A stretch of DNA of 64,000 bases from Ceratobasidium sp. AG-K (taxonomy: Eukaryota > Basidiomycota > Agaricomycetes > Cantharellales > Ceratobasidiaceae). Below, piece after piece: positions 22,274 through 35,547 of the stretch. The notes under the pieces were generated by a model. The model made no database searches. It worked only from the letters and a program-made list of their open reading frames with translations, and was not told where the DNA came from. Positions within the stretch are counted from its first letter, which is position 1; each line of letters opens with the position of its first letter. The DNA lies in assembly GCA_037039685.1 (NCBI GenBank), contig JAWNGF010000004.1, positions 186,001-250,000 on the forward strand, read 5' to 3'. The translations under genes were made by a program, and so were the position numbers.

Positions 22274-25200
22274 GGCAATTTTCCCAGGTGGCAGTCGGCG
22301 AGAGCGGCTATTTATTCTGGTCGTGTGAGCAGATAAACCGATAAGTTGAAAATCGTGCAGCGTGAATATCCCGCCCAGCCTTCTCAGAACCGCGTGGCGG
22401 CTGTTCGGAAGCACATTTAGATGCTGCGCCAAGCACAAGTTTGGGACACGTGACCACCGATCTCACACGGAGAGCCAAGGGGTGGCAGCTACTACTCATT
22501 TATATCAGGGACGGTCGCTGATACGAGTATAGGGTGCCATAATATCGTAGCTTAAGTGGCTGTCTAGCGATAGCAGGATGTTGGCTAATTTGCGTAAACT
22601 TGACTAGCGCTAATCTTCGGGAAGCACGACAGGCTTCGGTTAGAAAGATAGGGCCGGAAGACGGCGCGGTTTACTCAAATCGAAAGCTTCCAACTCATTC
22701 CCAAGCCACCATCTCGTGCATATCACAGCTGGAAATGATGGCACATGATTGATGCCAACCTTCCATGAGCAGGAAGTGTGAGACGGCCCAAGACCGTCGC
22801 CGTCACATTCTAAGAGCTTGGGAGGGAGCTGAGCCCAGATATTATATTATCAATCGGAAGCTGGATACGAAATACTTTGAGCTAAATAAGATAAATTCAC
22901 AGGACGTGGTGGACTCTGAAGAACAACGACCGAAGAGCACGTGATCCTGCAACACCACTTCGTAATCAATTAACCAACTTTGGCTTAGTCATATCTTCAA
23001 TGAGTTCCGAACAGGAATACCCCCGAACCTAAACTCATTAATGCGGTGTTTACGAAGAAGAGATGCTATTTCAGAGGAGCTGTTTGATTAATCTGCCTCC
23101 GTAGAATCAATGTTTGCGCACTCATCCCCCAAATGTTTAGGTTGGACGCAAAGCATAAAGCCGAAACTTCAGCATCGGAATAGGACAGGATTGAATTTTA
23201 CCTAGGTTTTGTTCAATGATCACTTTAGAAACCCTGTTGAGTCACTTTCCAGCTGAAATTGAGTTGAGTGGAAAGCACGTTATCCGGTGGCGATTACAAG
23301 TCCCATTCAATAATCGGCGAGATCATTCGCAGCTCGAGAGCTGGGTTTCGAGAACTTTCGGATTACAATAGAGATAAGCATAGATGCTTGCTTCTTACTA
23401 TAATATTACATTCTAATTGCATGCCGAACGTATGCGAAACCGCAGATTTTGGAGGGTGTGTGCATACAAGCTGCTATCCACCCGATGTAGCACGTGTTTC
23501 ACGTGGGGCACTTGGCAAGTGGCAGCGTCGATTGCGGGCTCACCGGCTGTATTAAAATTGAATTAATTATTACCATTCAGAGCTAGCCCCTACTCATGCC
23601 TGAGTCCCCAGGCATCTTGTGGATTTGCATACATTAACGTTAAGCGCGACAAGGGGACTCGATTTTTGCTGTTTAAGCGTCTTCAACTTCTCTGTTTCTT
23701 TTCGCACGTGCATGTGGCTGGCTCCTTGTGGACTCGTCGCAATATACGGGACATCACTTCGAGATAAGGTCATTGTAATCACATTTTAATTGTGAGGGCA
23801 TATTCCTAGCTTCCGACTCTACCCCTGCCTCACGCTGGATCAGGGACTTTGTCAATCCAACCTCTTGCGGAGAGGAGCTGTTTGTATCCCTCCTTTCACT
23901 AACGGTGCCAACGTCGGCATTACGTGCGTTTACTCAAAATTCTGGACGGAAGATTTGTTTTCTCTAACCGAATGCACTAATAAGAAATAAGCATACACCT
24001 TGGTTTCATTTTGCCGCTAGAATACCCCAAACCTCCTCCGGACATGGACTGAGCTTCTGGGTTTCAGGGTCAAGTGCACTCCAAAACCCAAATCGTATCC
24101 CCAAGTTGACTGCGTCCATTTAGCGAGGGGCACCAACTTGAATGTGCGTACAAATGCCTCCGGCTGAACCGGCATGATGAACCCAAGAACAATTCTAGTG
24201 GGTTGTAATCCCGTTTCTTCGCAACAAGCTTGAACGACTTATCGGCCAAATTCGCAGCATATACCAGGTACCTAGGTGTGGACGCTTCTTAAGGTCATCC
24301 CTAGTGAGTGGTTATGGAAGAACGAGCATCAGGGTTTGGGTATGTCCACCCCATTCAGCAACTCGGAGGCCGTAGCTTATCATATATGATATATCGTGTT
24401 CATGGCTTGAAATCCCCTCATTCACACGCTGGGCACGAAGAATCTATAATTGACGAAACCATGGAAGTAGATGGCCAACGGTAGTGCTCGAATCGCAGTA
24501 AATCTTCGAGGAGAGTTGGGGACAAGCGCAGAGCGTAGCCAGTTGTATCGTATTGGTTGAACAATAAAACCCAGATACGTCGAGGCGGGCACTGATTGGC
24601 TGGCGAGGTCACTCTGCGGCTTCGTTATTCGGTCCATCACTGATCGGAATTAGATGACACGGGGTCGTCAACCCAGGTCCATCTTTCAGAAACGACGAGA
24701 CTACTAAGGGATATTAAGTACCCACACGGGTTCGCCTTTCCAGCAAGAACGTGCCATTCAGATGCACATGTGTGATGTCGCTCCTGGGGCAACCGTGTCA
24801 ATGACGCACTGGCGGGTCAATTTGATGCATAATCAATGTCTGTCACAGGTGTGGGGTGTTCATCCTACGCATAGCCCACATGATTGAATCGTCGACATGG
24901 CCTAGAGTTGTTATGTATGCTTAGCATTCAGCCACACGCCTCGAGACAAACAGCTACATATCACCGTTGAACCGAGTGATTGGGCTAACACGATAAGGAG
25001 GACGAGGTTTGTCGCCCTTCTATCGATCGACGCCACATGATCCAAACGAAATACAAAAGTAGAGCGGTAAGAAAGGCGTTTACCCAGGGATAAAGTTCAG
25101 CCCTCCACCGCGGAAAATCAATTGGAACAGGAGTGGTGTCTCTATGATTATATTGGTAGGTTTGACATCTGATCGTTACCTAGGTTTGGCATGAACAGAT

Positions 25201-26032
25201 CGGAACGTTGACTGTAACGATGCAACGCAAACCAAAATACTATAAATGTGCTACTTATGCCTCGATGTCTGTGTCTATCATCTTAGGGAGTAACAAGCCC
25301 AGCACCGGTTACGTTCCACGAGAACGAATTCCATGATAAACTTTCTTTGAATCGACGGGGTAGGTCCAAGCGTTGCAAGAAATCAGTACGGTGCGTTCAC
25401 CCGTTTCGTTGGTTAATCTTGATTCGGATGGTGAGATCTTCTGACTGGAGATAACCGAGTATTGGTATCCACATTCTCGCCCGTTGAGGGGCAAATGTGA
25501 AATCACGCAGAAAACGGGCGCATGCGTGATGTTTGGGCAACGCCTCAGGATGGAACTCGCCGTAGCCAAAAAGTGGGAGAGGCCCACTCGTTCTAAATAC
25601 GACTCTACGAATTTGAATGGCATTGGCCTCGATCTTTATATGGAAAATACTATCAAAGCAAAGTCCATGCCTATTACAATCAAATAACTGGGGCACGCGT
25701 CAGCCGAGGAGATGAGCTCTTAGTAAATAGGTTAGCTGGGCTTATACTTGATAAGACTCTGATTACTGAGCCGACGAATCGTTGAAACTCAAGGAAATAA
25801 CTGTAGGTTCTAATCGAAGGCATGGCTGTATGCGCTTGTCCACTATAATAAGTATATTTGTGTTGAGCTTAGAGTATTCATGGGTGGTTGTAAAGCAGTA
25901 GAGTCGTGCATTTTTCGTGCAATTTATTGACGATTAGAATTTGTTCATACAACAGCAAACGAAAGATAATTTTATTGGCGGAAACGATAGATAACCGCAA
26001 AAGTGTCTGGCTTTGAAAATCAATGTTTTCGT
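22274..26032. other. 3.8 kb gene desert between the phosphatase paralogs
   Basis: It holds the promoter of phosphatase 1 (an AATAAATAG stretch about 40 bp upstream) and the 3' flank of phosphatase 2. Frames are short, none exceeds about 105 codons, and none shows a domain or splice-consistent continuation. No transposon ORF, terminal repeat or RNA gene was recognised, although the AT-rich unstructured sequence would fit an old, decayed insertion. Confidence 0.45.
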
Positions 26033-28335
26033 CTAGTTGTGCTGGTGGGCCAGAGCCCTGCGCTTCACCCCAGACTTGACGCCGTTCTAGATTAGACATG
26101 AGTACGCTTGGAATGCGCATCGACAATCGCTGAGACTTACCTCTACCTTATCCCTTCCAACCTTGTTAACGAGCCAGTTCTCATTCTTCTTATCATTGAG
26201 AAGTTTGGTGACAGCGGGCAAGTCGAGCCCAAGCTGGTCCGTAATAAATTGGCCAACCTCTGCACAAGTCGTTAGACAGGAGCGCTGGATTAGACAAGCA
26301 CTCACCAGTGTTGTCACGATTACCGGCCATCAGTTGCGAGTTGGGTCCATAACCAATAAGATTGACGTCTATGAGGTTATCGATCAGCGTCAGATATAAT
26401 GCGCGAACCAATTTTAATACGTACCTACTGCAGTGTGTCCAAGCTAAAATACCAAAATCAGCATATACACAAATCGGACAACATTCTGTGCAACGTACAG
26501 TGGCCCATTTGACGAGAGCGCGGCGCGTCAAGGATTGGCCGAAATGGATATCAATAAAAGACGAGCTAGATTTGCGCTCCTTTGCGACTGCAATTTCAGT
26601 CGAGCTACGCAGATGTTAGTATTTGGGCTACAAGACCGTCACTCGACTCACTGGCATCGTTGATACCGTATTGTTGGAACAAGCTCGTCAAGTAGCCGTC
26701 AGGATCGGTACCATTGTACTTGGCCCATAGTGAGGCCAAGTAGCTCGAGGAATGGGTTGCGCTGGCCAACGGAGCCGGATTGTACTGGTATTCTCCGGTT
26801 GTCACGATTCCACCTAGGGTCAAGCCCGCGCATTCGTGGTCGGCAGTACCGATTAGGACGGTATCGTCGTTGTCGTCAACCCATTTCTTGAGATAATCGA
26901 CGACCTCATTGTACATTATGATCTCATGTAGGTGGCCAATGAGATCGTTGGAGTGACCAGCGTGGTCTATGCGCTATGGGGGTGTGAGTTAACGACGAGG
27001 CCTGAAAGCAATGGTGGGTGTAATACTCACCGAAGCCTCGACCATCTGTCGTCAAATAACTCAGACGTTAGCAATTGCGACCAGTCCACCGCTTAGACTA
27101 CGCACGATAAAGAATCCCTTTTTGCTATCCTTAGTCGCGCGCTTCAAGCTCTCCAAGGCAGTTTTCGTCATCTCGAGCAAGCTGGGTTCCAACTTTGGGT
27201 CGCGGTCAATCTCATACGACATATGTCCAGGCGTAAATACCCCCAAATACGGCAGCTTGGCGGATTTACCAGCACCCAACGCGTCAAAACCTGCGCGATT
27301 GGTGAAGGCGTTGTATCCCGCCTTTTTGGCCTCGGCAATGAGGTCGCGAGTGTCTTTGCGAGACGAACCAGTCGTGGTGTTTGGCCTAGACATACCGATA
27401 AGTAGACCGTCCACAAGCACATAGAGGGCACACACCAAAAGAAGGCTAGACCACCACCCAACATCAAGTCAACAACAGGCCCCAACGGTTGGTCGCCAAT
27501 GAGCTGTTCCGCAATTTTGTCCTCTTGGTCACGGTCATAAATGTGAGACGCAAAGCTGGCCGGGGTTGCGTGTGTGATTCGGCTCGTCACAACGAGGCCA
27601 GTCTTGAAGCCAGCGCGCTTGGCCGCCTCAAGGACAGTTCCGCAAGGATTTCCATCCTCGTCGATTCCAATTGCCCCGTTGTAGGTCTTGATGGCGCAAG
27701 AGTAGGCGGTCGCTGATGCGGCCGAGTCGGTGACGTACGAGTCCGAAGACCGGGTGCGGATGGAGCCAATTTGGATGGTGTCGGAGCCAAGCTGTTGACC
27801 GAACCATTGTTATGACCATATCGAGACTAATTAATACGGAAGTAGTTCACCTGGCGGTTCCATCCAGTAGCAGTGTTGTTCCACTGCACAAAGTCACGAG
27901 CAAAGACTTCAGAAGCGGGGCTGCGCGTCCGAACGGTCAGAGAATGATCACGGGAAAGAGTCGGAATACTCACCCAAAGCCATCAGGGATCGTGAGAATA
28001 AAATTCTTAATCTTTTTTGGTCCCTTGGGTCCGCCGGGCTTCGGTTGGCCGTTGGACGCCTTGCCTTGCGGAACCTAAATATTCCGACATCAGTGTCAGG
28101 GAGTTATTGAACTACGCGCCGAGCGTACATTTGGCGGACCAAAGTCCAATTTGGCATTGCGGGGAGGCGCAACATATGTCCAGGAGGTCTGCAAGGCAGG
28201 GATGTTTGGGCAGGTCGAGGTTGGAGCGGCCGCTGACGTAGTCGAGGCTTGTCGTGCCACTGGATAATGTTGCGCGCACGCAACAGACGCAGACCCAACG
28301 ACCAAAGTCGAACTGAGCAGATAAGAGGACCACAT
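26033..28335 (-). CDS. Secreted/vacuolar alkaline phosphatase, copy 2
   Basis: Same exon plan as copy 1, from the ATG at 28335 to TAG at 26033. It has a signal peptide (M-W-S-S-Y-L-L-S-S-T-L-V-V-G-S-A-S-V-A) and a slightly longer Ser/Thr/Ala-rich linker. The motifs are V-T-D-S-A-A-S-A-T-A-Y (catalytic Ser), H-A-T-P-A-S-F-A-S-H, the 15-nt exon M-V-E-A-S joined to R-I-D-H-A-G-H, T-A-D-H-E-C-A-G and L-G-H-T-A-V-D. It ends A-H-Q-H-N. The reaction is phosphomonoester hydrolysis with Zn/Mg. Divergence from copy 1 is spread over the whole protein, so the duplication is not recent. The exon carrying L-G-H-T-A-V is only about 19 nt. TATAAAA lies about 55 bp upstream of the ATG. All spliced joints inspected keep the frame. 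Confidence 0.92.
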
Positions 28336-29364
28336 TCTCGACGAGAGTTGGGGTTGTCGAATGTATCTTTTCGCGAGTTGGAGGCAATTTTATACTAGCC
28401 GATCGAACCATAACAAAAGTTGATGCCGAACGCATTGACGAAATCGCCAAGAGAATATGTGAGCTGGTGCCTTGTAGAACGCATGGCCGTTGGCGTCGTA
28501 GCCTGCCACGGCCAATGGTGAGTGTGGGTGCTAGAAACGTGCGTCTAAGAATGGATGCGAACCTGATTAGAAGTCACGTGCGTTGCTTCGATGGAATGAC
28601 CCACCGGGGCTTTAATATAACCTTGCTCGATAATCCAGCTCCCATCCGTTGTGGCCAGCCTGGTCGCACGAGCCTGTCCGGGTATTGCAAAGTCTTTGGC
28701 GCCGCATTGCACATGAGTGGAGACAGGGTCGTAATTAAAGATAATGTAACGGTAACAGTGACGCATAACGTTCCTCTGAGGAGCTCCCGTTTGAGCGTTC
28801 TCATATAGTTAGCCACATGGAAGGGGGGTACGGGTTCGTCTAACCCGCGATAAAAATAATTGGTATTAGTTGAGTGTTCGGTAGATTGGCTGAATACCCG
28901 ACCCATCTGATTCCTAGCGTTCCTCGACTTTGGAATCCGGTGCATCATAGAAGCATTCGCGTGAAGGTTTGCGACTTGAGGTTTTTAGTCATAAAGCAGG
29001 TCGATCGGGTTTTGAATGTGCAAAAATCCAAATTGAAAGCCAAACGCGTTTCTCTACACGCTGTGCAAAATCCTCAAAACCGAGATACGGTCGGCGAATC
29101 TCACTAAAGAAGAGGCTGGTTTAGTTGCGCGGGCGGAGACAAAACGTACCAGGTAATAGAGTTCCGACTAAAGCATGCCCAAAACATGTGCAGTCAAAAG
29201 GTGAAAAACAAGTTCCACGATGTCAGAATAGCGGACGAGGCCGGAGAACGAATCCGGCCGAATTCTCGCACACGTATTGGGGGATACCATAGTTTGCAAA
29301 AGTAGTATGACACAATCAAACAGGAAATCCAGGTGTTACAGACATAGAATTGACGTGAGAGCAG
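28336..29364. other. Intergenic, alkaline phosphatase 2 promoter region
   Basis: About 1 kb between the start of phosphatase 2 and the end of the NIP30 gene. A TATAAAA box occurs at 28394-28388 (minus strand). Short frames (113-124 codons) on both strands look spurious: no domain and no splice support. Confidence 0.5.
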
Positions 29365-30408
29365 CTAGACTTTTTGTCGCTTAGCGGACTGAGCGTCTTC
29401 AGACAGTTCGCCTGTAGCCTCAGACGTGGACGACTCGGAGCGCTTTTGTCCAACAGTACTCGCATTCTTTGCCAGAGGTGAAGAAGGTTGGGTAGCAAGA
29501 TCGCCGGATTTTGAAGCGGGTGTCGTAGTTATTGTGGAACCCTTGACAGTATCAGCCGTCTTCGTCGCAGCAGCAGCAGAACTTGAGGGAGAGGCAGCAG
29601 AGGACCCGGGAGCATTGGATTTCCGGACGATCGCGCCTTTAAGCAGGGTTTTTTGGTTTTTCTTCGGTTGTGATTTTGCAGAAGCTGTTGCTTTCGCCGG
29701 TGGAGGCTTGGCTGCAGGGGTTGGAGGAACAGGTGCAGCGGACTGTTGAGATGCTCGTTGGTTCACGGCACTGTGGTTTCCTATCAGCGCAGTAAACACC
29801 CTGGGCTATGTTACTGACTCTCGGTAGTGTTTGAGCTCTTCATTCTCCTCATCCTTTCTTTTTTGTTCCTTGACGATTTTTTCGTCCACTAAACTGTCGA
29901 GGAAATGGATTTCGTCCTCTTCCAGGGCCCGAAACTGATTGCCTGGTGGAAAACGTTGGCAGGATTATAGAAGGAAGACCGCATCAACTTACTTAGCTTG
30001 CTCTGTTCCTCCCATTGTTCTTGTTTTGCTATCTGGCAATGCATCACGATCGTATCTAGTTTTCATTACTTCAATACGATACCTTGTTGGCTTGTAAACG
30101 CTTTAGGTAACGTTTTGTTGATAAGTGCACCACGTAAGCACGAAACTGCATCACCCACCTCGTACAACGACCGACCATCATATTCCGGATCTTCAGTAGG
30201 TTTCGGAGGTGGCTCCTGCCCGAGCCTTGAACACAGCAAATATAGGCTATGTTTTCGGGTAAATGTTCACAACTTCTTACCGTGCATACGCTGCTTTCCA
30301 ATCAGCCTCTCGGCGTTCTTTGGCGCTGTCTATTTCGGTCTGGGTAACAAAACGCGAGGCAACACTTCCAGTCGCGGCGAGAGCTGTGAGAGGGTTGCCT
30401 TCTTCCAT
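29365..30408 (-). CDS. NIP30/FAM192A-type protein (PSME3-interacting family)
   Basis: About 261 residues in six exons. The start ATG at 30408 opens M-E-E-G-N-P-L; then R-F-V-T-Q-T-E-I-D-S-A-K-E-R-R matches the first NIP30 block. The second exon (30225-30159) has Y-D-G-R-S-L-Y-E, an 18-nt exon R-L-Q-A-N-K follows, then F-R-A-L-E-E-D-E-I-H-F-L-D-S-L, the hallmark of the NIP30 domain, and K-H-Y-R. The last exon (29770-29365) begins after an intron of 48 nt and contains T-L-L-K-G-A-I-V-R-K (matching the second conserved NIP30 block), a Ser/Ala/Pro-rich linker and a basic K-R-Q-K end. In animals this protein binds the proteasome activator PA28gamma in the nucleus; the fungal role is not established. 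I infer a nuclear protein. Exon 3 to 5 boundaries are by inspection only. Confidence 0.82.
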
Positions 30409-30616
30409 GTCTAGATGGTCGTTTGCGTCAAGTTTGAAATGGCCGATGACCAACGAGGTCGCGCTTAGCTAAGCCGACTTTGGGAAGCTTACCCCTGCCC
30501 AATGATTCGGATATCTAATACCACTCCCAGGGGGTCCCCGTTCGAGCAGGTAGTCCAGCAGAAATTCATCCACGATTTATTGTTTCATGATAAGCTACAT
30601 GCATGTTTACAAGCAT

Positions 30617-32588
30617 TTACGAGGCAGCAGCGCATTTGTCCAAGTCCTTCAACGTAGATATGGGAAGTGAAACAAAGTATTCTCCTCCACGAGATTTCAC
30701 GAATTCCGGCATTCCACGGACTTTCGGCCCACTTTCTGCCCCCCAAGTCTCTCGTTTGCGCTCAGGATCGGCACTGTTCTGCCCAATGAGCGGGTCGAGT
30801 CCAACATCGAACCCCTTGCCAAAAATAAAGTCTGGAGCGTTAGCCCAGGCTGTAACACCCAGAAGTAAGTGAATGTATCGGACCAAATGGGACAGAGAAA
30901 CTTACTTAGCTGCATGAATTCAAATCCGTGCGCTATGTCGCTTTGGTAGCATACAAACGCCAGCCCACGCTCATGCTCAGTCACTTTCTCCTGAATCTCA
31001 CTAGGCGTGAGTTCTGCGAAGCGAATGCCCCATTTTGGATTTAGGACATTTCTAAGCCGGAATATGATTAAAGACTCATACCGGGACCATAAGTGATACC
31101 AGCACGCCTGATAGCATGTCGTTCGACAGTCCCGGGGCCAAACTGACGGTTGAGGTCGGCGCGTGGATTTGTCTTCCGGATATGCGAGGAGTAAGGACAA
31201 AGCGCCTGTCCCTCGTCGCCGCGTTCCTGCGGGAAATCGAACTTGTTGTTGCGGTACTTGTCTTTGCCGAGTTTTTGGTCGTCCTTTTCGGGAGTGAGCT
31301 GTAACGGAGCCCCTAAGAGTGGTCCAAAACATGAGCCAGGTGCAAAATTTGGAAGCATCACGTCGTACCGCTCTTCCAGCGCCCAACCAGGTGCGCTCCA
31401 AGTCTATGGGCCCCTTCAGGGGAAGGGTCATTGAGTGCCGTGGCAGAGGTTACAGCCAAGAACTCGTGAAACTCGGGCACATGTTGCGCAAGCTGGCGGA
31501 AAACAAGGAAACTGCTGCCTATTGCCCACTTCGGACGCTTTTCCTTCATGGGGTCTCCTTCCATTCCGCACAACAATACACCTTGTGACTTGATTCAGCC
31601 TCGGGAACTCTAAAATGTGATGTTTCGAGCATACCTGGGTCCAGCTGCATCTGGCCTGGAAGAAAGTCACCGTTGCCGCTGTTACCCAAGCCCTTGATAC
31701 CAGGGTTAGAGACATCGTCAAGCCTATTCGTCAGGTTAAATCTGATCTGGTAATATCACACTATCTATGCGTACCACCCAAAATGCTCGTGGCCCTTTCA
31801 AATAACCTCAGTCAATTACAACACATATGCGGAGAACGGTAAACTTACCCTGTGCGGCTTTGGACGTACGGATCCCTTGAGGGAATATACCACTCGAATT
31901 GAAGTACCCAGGCAATCTTGAACTTCTTTGAGCTTCTCATTAGCCGTCAGCCACGACTCTGCTGCAACCAGTAAGAGGCCGTGGATATCGCGATCACACC
32001 TGAACGCGGATTCCCAGTCGGGGTCAAAGGGCGCCCCGGGCTTATCTACCCCGCTGTCGCCGAGCGATTTCGCACTTGCCAATTGACCAGCCTTAAACCT
32101 AAACTCATCAGAACCTCCATGTGACTGGAGCGGTCGTAGGCCCGAGGGGTCTTCTCCAATATCGCTTGATAAACCCAACGCTTTAAGCCCCTTACTCGAA
32201 AACGCTATGTTCACGAATGGCGCTTTAATGCGTGTTCCTTTAGGGCAACTCGCAATCTCCGACTTTTTCTCCAGAACCGCCCGGCCGTTCGTAATATCAA
32301 GCTGAGCCACGCGTAACTTGAATTCCGCTAGACGATGAACGCATTAATTTCGCGCCAGTGCAACGCCACTGAAACCATACGCACCTGGTTCATTGATTTG
32401 GAAGAAACAAAACTCCTCCTTATCTTTGCTGAATCCGAAACTAGGGCAATTTGTCAGAATAAAGTATCGGAGGAGCGGCGACATACTCACACAACGTCGC
32501 CTTGCACTTCGTCCAGGACAAATGACTTGAGGTTATTGTCTATACCCATAGTATCCGTTGAGCCGACGTGGGTATCATCGTAAGACAT
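30617..32588 (-). CDS. DyP-type dye-decolorising heme peroxidase, copy 2
   Basis: Minus-strand paralog of the DyP at 6548-8466. The ATG is at 32588 and the stop ends at 30617. The start M-S-Y-D-D-T-H-V-G has no signal peptide. Conserved blocks in order: F-C-F-F-Q-I (near residue 45), V-N-I-A-F-S-S-K-G-L, the microexon with G-H-E-H-F-G-W joined to L-D-D-V-S-N-P (distal Asp motif), F-L-V-F-R-Q-L-A-Q, H-L-V-G-R-W-K-S-G, S-S-H-I-R-K-T-N-P-R (heme His) and R-R-A-G-I-T-Y-G-P (distal Arg). Intron positions follow copy 1. It oxidises phenolics or dyes with H2O2. The C-terminus differs (K-C-A-A-A-S). It is head-to-head with trefoil/GMC copy 3, as DyP 1 is with copy 1. Sequence divergence from DyP 1 is moderate, so this is an older duplicate than the inverted GMC segment. 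Confidence 0.9.
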
Positions 32589-35547
32589 GTTTGCTGCACT
32601 TCAAAGAATACGTTGGAGCGGGGAACGAGTTGCCAGTCCTTGAACGCCCACCTCCGGGCTTTATGCTCCCCACAGCACCGCGTCAGCCTATAGGATTGTT
32701 ACAGACTTTGTCACACAGATTTTTTGATGGCGCGGATGGTTCTCGTCACGGCGGACCAAGCCACATCGGCGAATCAAGGGTCAAACATTGGAGCACCAGA
32801 AAGCGCATTCATCACCACCCCCATTTCTTGTAATGACAGGCCTCGTGCTTTGGCATGATGATCGAGCAGTACTTTGGAAAGCGAACAACATACTGTTTCT
32901 TATCGAAGCAATGAATCAGAACCATCTCAATGTCAGTAGGGGGAGTAGTGGGACATACCTGTTGCTATCAGTATTCAATCTGATGGTGTTCCAACCGGTA
33001 ATTGGTGAACGGCAACCACCGTACGACAAACCTTCCCTTGAGTATTGGCATTGTCCTACTCGAGCTTAACTGATATGCATCGCTCAGCGAAAACCGCATG
33101 TGCTAACAAGGGCTCATTTACGCAAATGAGCCCTTACGAGCCTCAATTAGCTCTGCGGTTTGCGCTGAGCGGAAGGAGGCATGGTCGTTCACTCAGGTTG
33201 TGCAGCACGATTTGTGCGTGCGTTGTAATGTCGCAGAACGGCAGTCAGTTATAATTTCTGATTGCAGGTGTGACAGCCCTCTATAGAACGGATATGGCGG
33301 CAAAACGAAACATTGCCTCCGCGAGAATGCACAAATTCGAGCATAGCGCCGATTCTTGTTCCAGTAGAATTACAGTATGTGGATGGTATATTGAAATCTG
33401 GCGGATCAGACTTCGCCGGTGAGCGAACGCAAGGTTTAGAGTTGGCGGAAGGGCGGCTGACACTACAGTACAAGCCCCATCCTCTTTTTGTGAGATGTAC
33501 AGTATTGATGATCGAAAGCCACATTAGGAAGCGAATAATGGATCCTTTTTCTTGTCTTCCGGCCACGTTATAACCTCCCCGATATCGGCAACCGGTGTTC
33601 CGGCCAGCCCATTGTTTGATGATAAGGCGCGCCGATCAAAGGATCGTGACCCCATGACATCGATAGGTCCGAGTTTGGCAACTGCATAATCCGAATGAAT
33701 CAGCCTTCCAAAAAGAAGAACAGCGTCTTCGCGTGATTTATCACTTGGACTCGACCCTGCGTTTTGACGATCGCCCAGACCCCAGGCAATCTCAGGTATA
33801 GGAACACTCCTGCAAGAGTCATTATCATAGGTTTGGGTCTAATAGCCAGGAAAATTTGCGAGGCAGATGATTGGCCACCGGCAAGGGCCCACTACGAAGT
33901 ACGGGGACAGGTTCCAGGAGAATTGTGTATGCGTGAAATTACCCCACCAGTTCCAATCATCAGCATCAGGTAGTACTGAGCCTTGAGGTTTACAAAGAGG
34001 GCTATTAGCTGCTTGGAATCTTCGTTGATTGCCTCATAGTGCAACCTAATGGCACAGAACTTAGGGGCCTATGGGCTGATAAAACGGAGCTCATAAACTC
34101 TGGCCTTCGTTGGAGCCTCGGAGTTGTGTAGCCGCTTGCTGCCTGTTCGCCGATTACTCCGCGCCGGGTCGGGTAGCCAATGGCGGTTACATTGCGTGTA
34201 CTCGCGTATAGCTTTAGTATAGGGCCTTTACTGTAATGTATTGATGTACCCCGATATGATTCGCACACTGCAGCTGGAAGTCGGTCTATTCGGTACTTCA
34301 AATGCGTACCTTGCGTCTTTGAATAAAGGATTCTTCTCTGCTCATCTATTCGGCGGCTCAGCTCGTGGTAATATGCGCATATAGGGGATAGTTCGATGTC
34401 ACCACCCATGGAGAGAAAGAGAAGCTTCGACCTGCGGCGTCAAAGATTTAGAATACAGAAATTTCGGCAGTGCACTGAACGATGCCCCATTTTACCGGAG
34501 GAGTAAATTATGATCCCTCCCCGGATTCGAGACCTCAATCTATCGATAGACAATTGCAGCTGACACGAGGCGTCAACAACAGCATACATTCAATTCTCGG
34601 TCAACCGTTGGATGAATATGCAGCGCGTTGTGTGTGTCGTGTTTATCTTCGATCCAAAACGCCTCCGATTCGTTGCCGGGAACTCGGGAACGCTCCCCCA
34701 ATCAACGCAAATAGCTTAAGGTATAACTATCGACCTTCAAAACGAATACAAGGGGACTGATGTTGTATATCCGGTGTCGGAGAGTATTTTGCCTATCCCA
34801 GCTATCTCCGCAATTGCGTCAAGGTCGAACTCTAAAGCGCCTTGAATTCGAGGTTACGCCTTCACCCCCGAAACGTGGCCACTGTTGCTTGAATTATGTT
34901 CGCTTGACCATGATGGTGGCGAAAGACTCGACCAGCCCTATTAAATGATATTGCCACGTATGCATGACCCGGCTGCTGCTAGAATCCATGACAGTAGTGT
35001 TCCCAAGATACACCTTGTAAGGAGTCTCGTAAATCCAGGACTATGTGAACTCGGTAATACATAGAGGGCGACAATTGAGCGTCCCACATAGAGCAGGAAC
35101 CTCAATCACGCCCAGATTCACAAAACAAAGGAGGTTTGACGTTACTCGGGATCACATAATCTATGGGTGAGTGCGTCCATACGGCCGATTGATCTGTCAT
35201 GCAGACTTGAGACCTGTTCACCGTTCTTCCCTGTAAGAATCGATCCGAAGAGCCCGCCAATTGTATCAGATGAACTTGGGGCCGAAGCAAGAGGAGATAG
35301 GTGATGTACATCTCAAATCGAGATTGCGTTCGTCCCTTGAACTTTGATCCATTTCGGAACTGGGGTGCTCCGTGGTTCGACCTCTCTAAGGTTTATCGGT
35401 TCAGAGTCGGTTGGATACTTTTAGCTTGGAATTCCGTGTCAGCATCTATCCGCGAGATTTTCTTATAAGCATCGCGGGGCGAAGCAACCGAGACGCCAGA
35501 GCCACCGAGTTGCTTCAGTTGCTCTACCTCTATCGCACTCTCTCATC
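32589..35547. other. Divergent intergenic region, DyP 2 / trefoil-GMC copy 3
   Basis: About 3 kb between divergent genes. Many short frames (up to 134 codons) occur on both strands with no domain or splice support. Near the right end TATAAG (35464-35469) sits about 80 bp before the ATG of copy 3 and is its likely TATA box. No transposon or RNA gene recognised. Confidence 0.5.

Noticed and set aside
23268..23555. 95-codon frame in the phosphatase spacer
   Set aside because: Short, no domain, atypical amino acid mixture and no splice-compatible neighbours.
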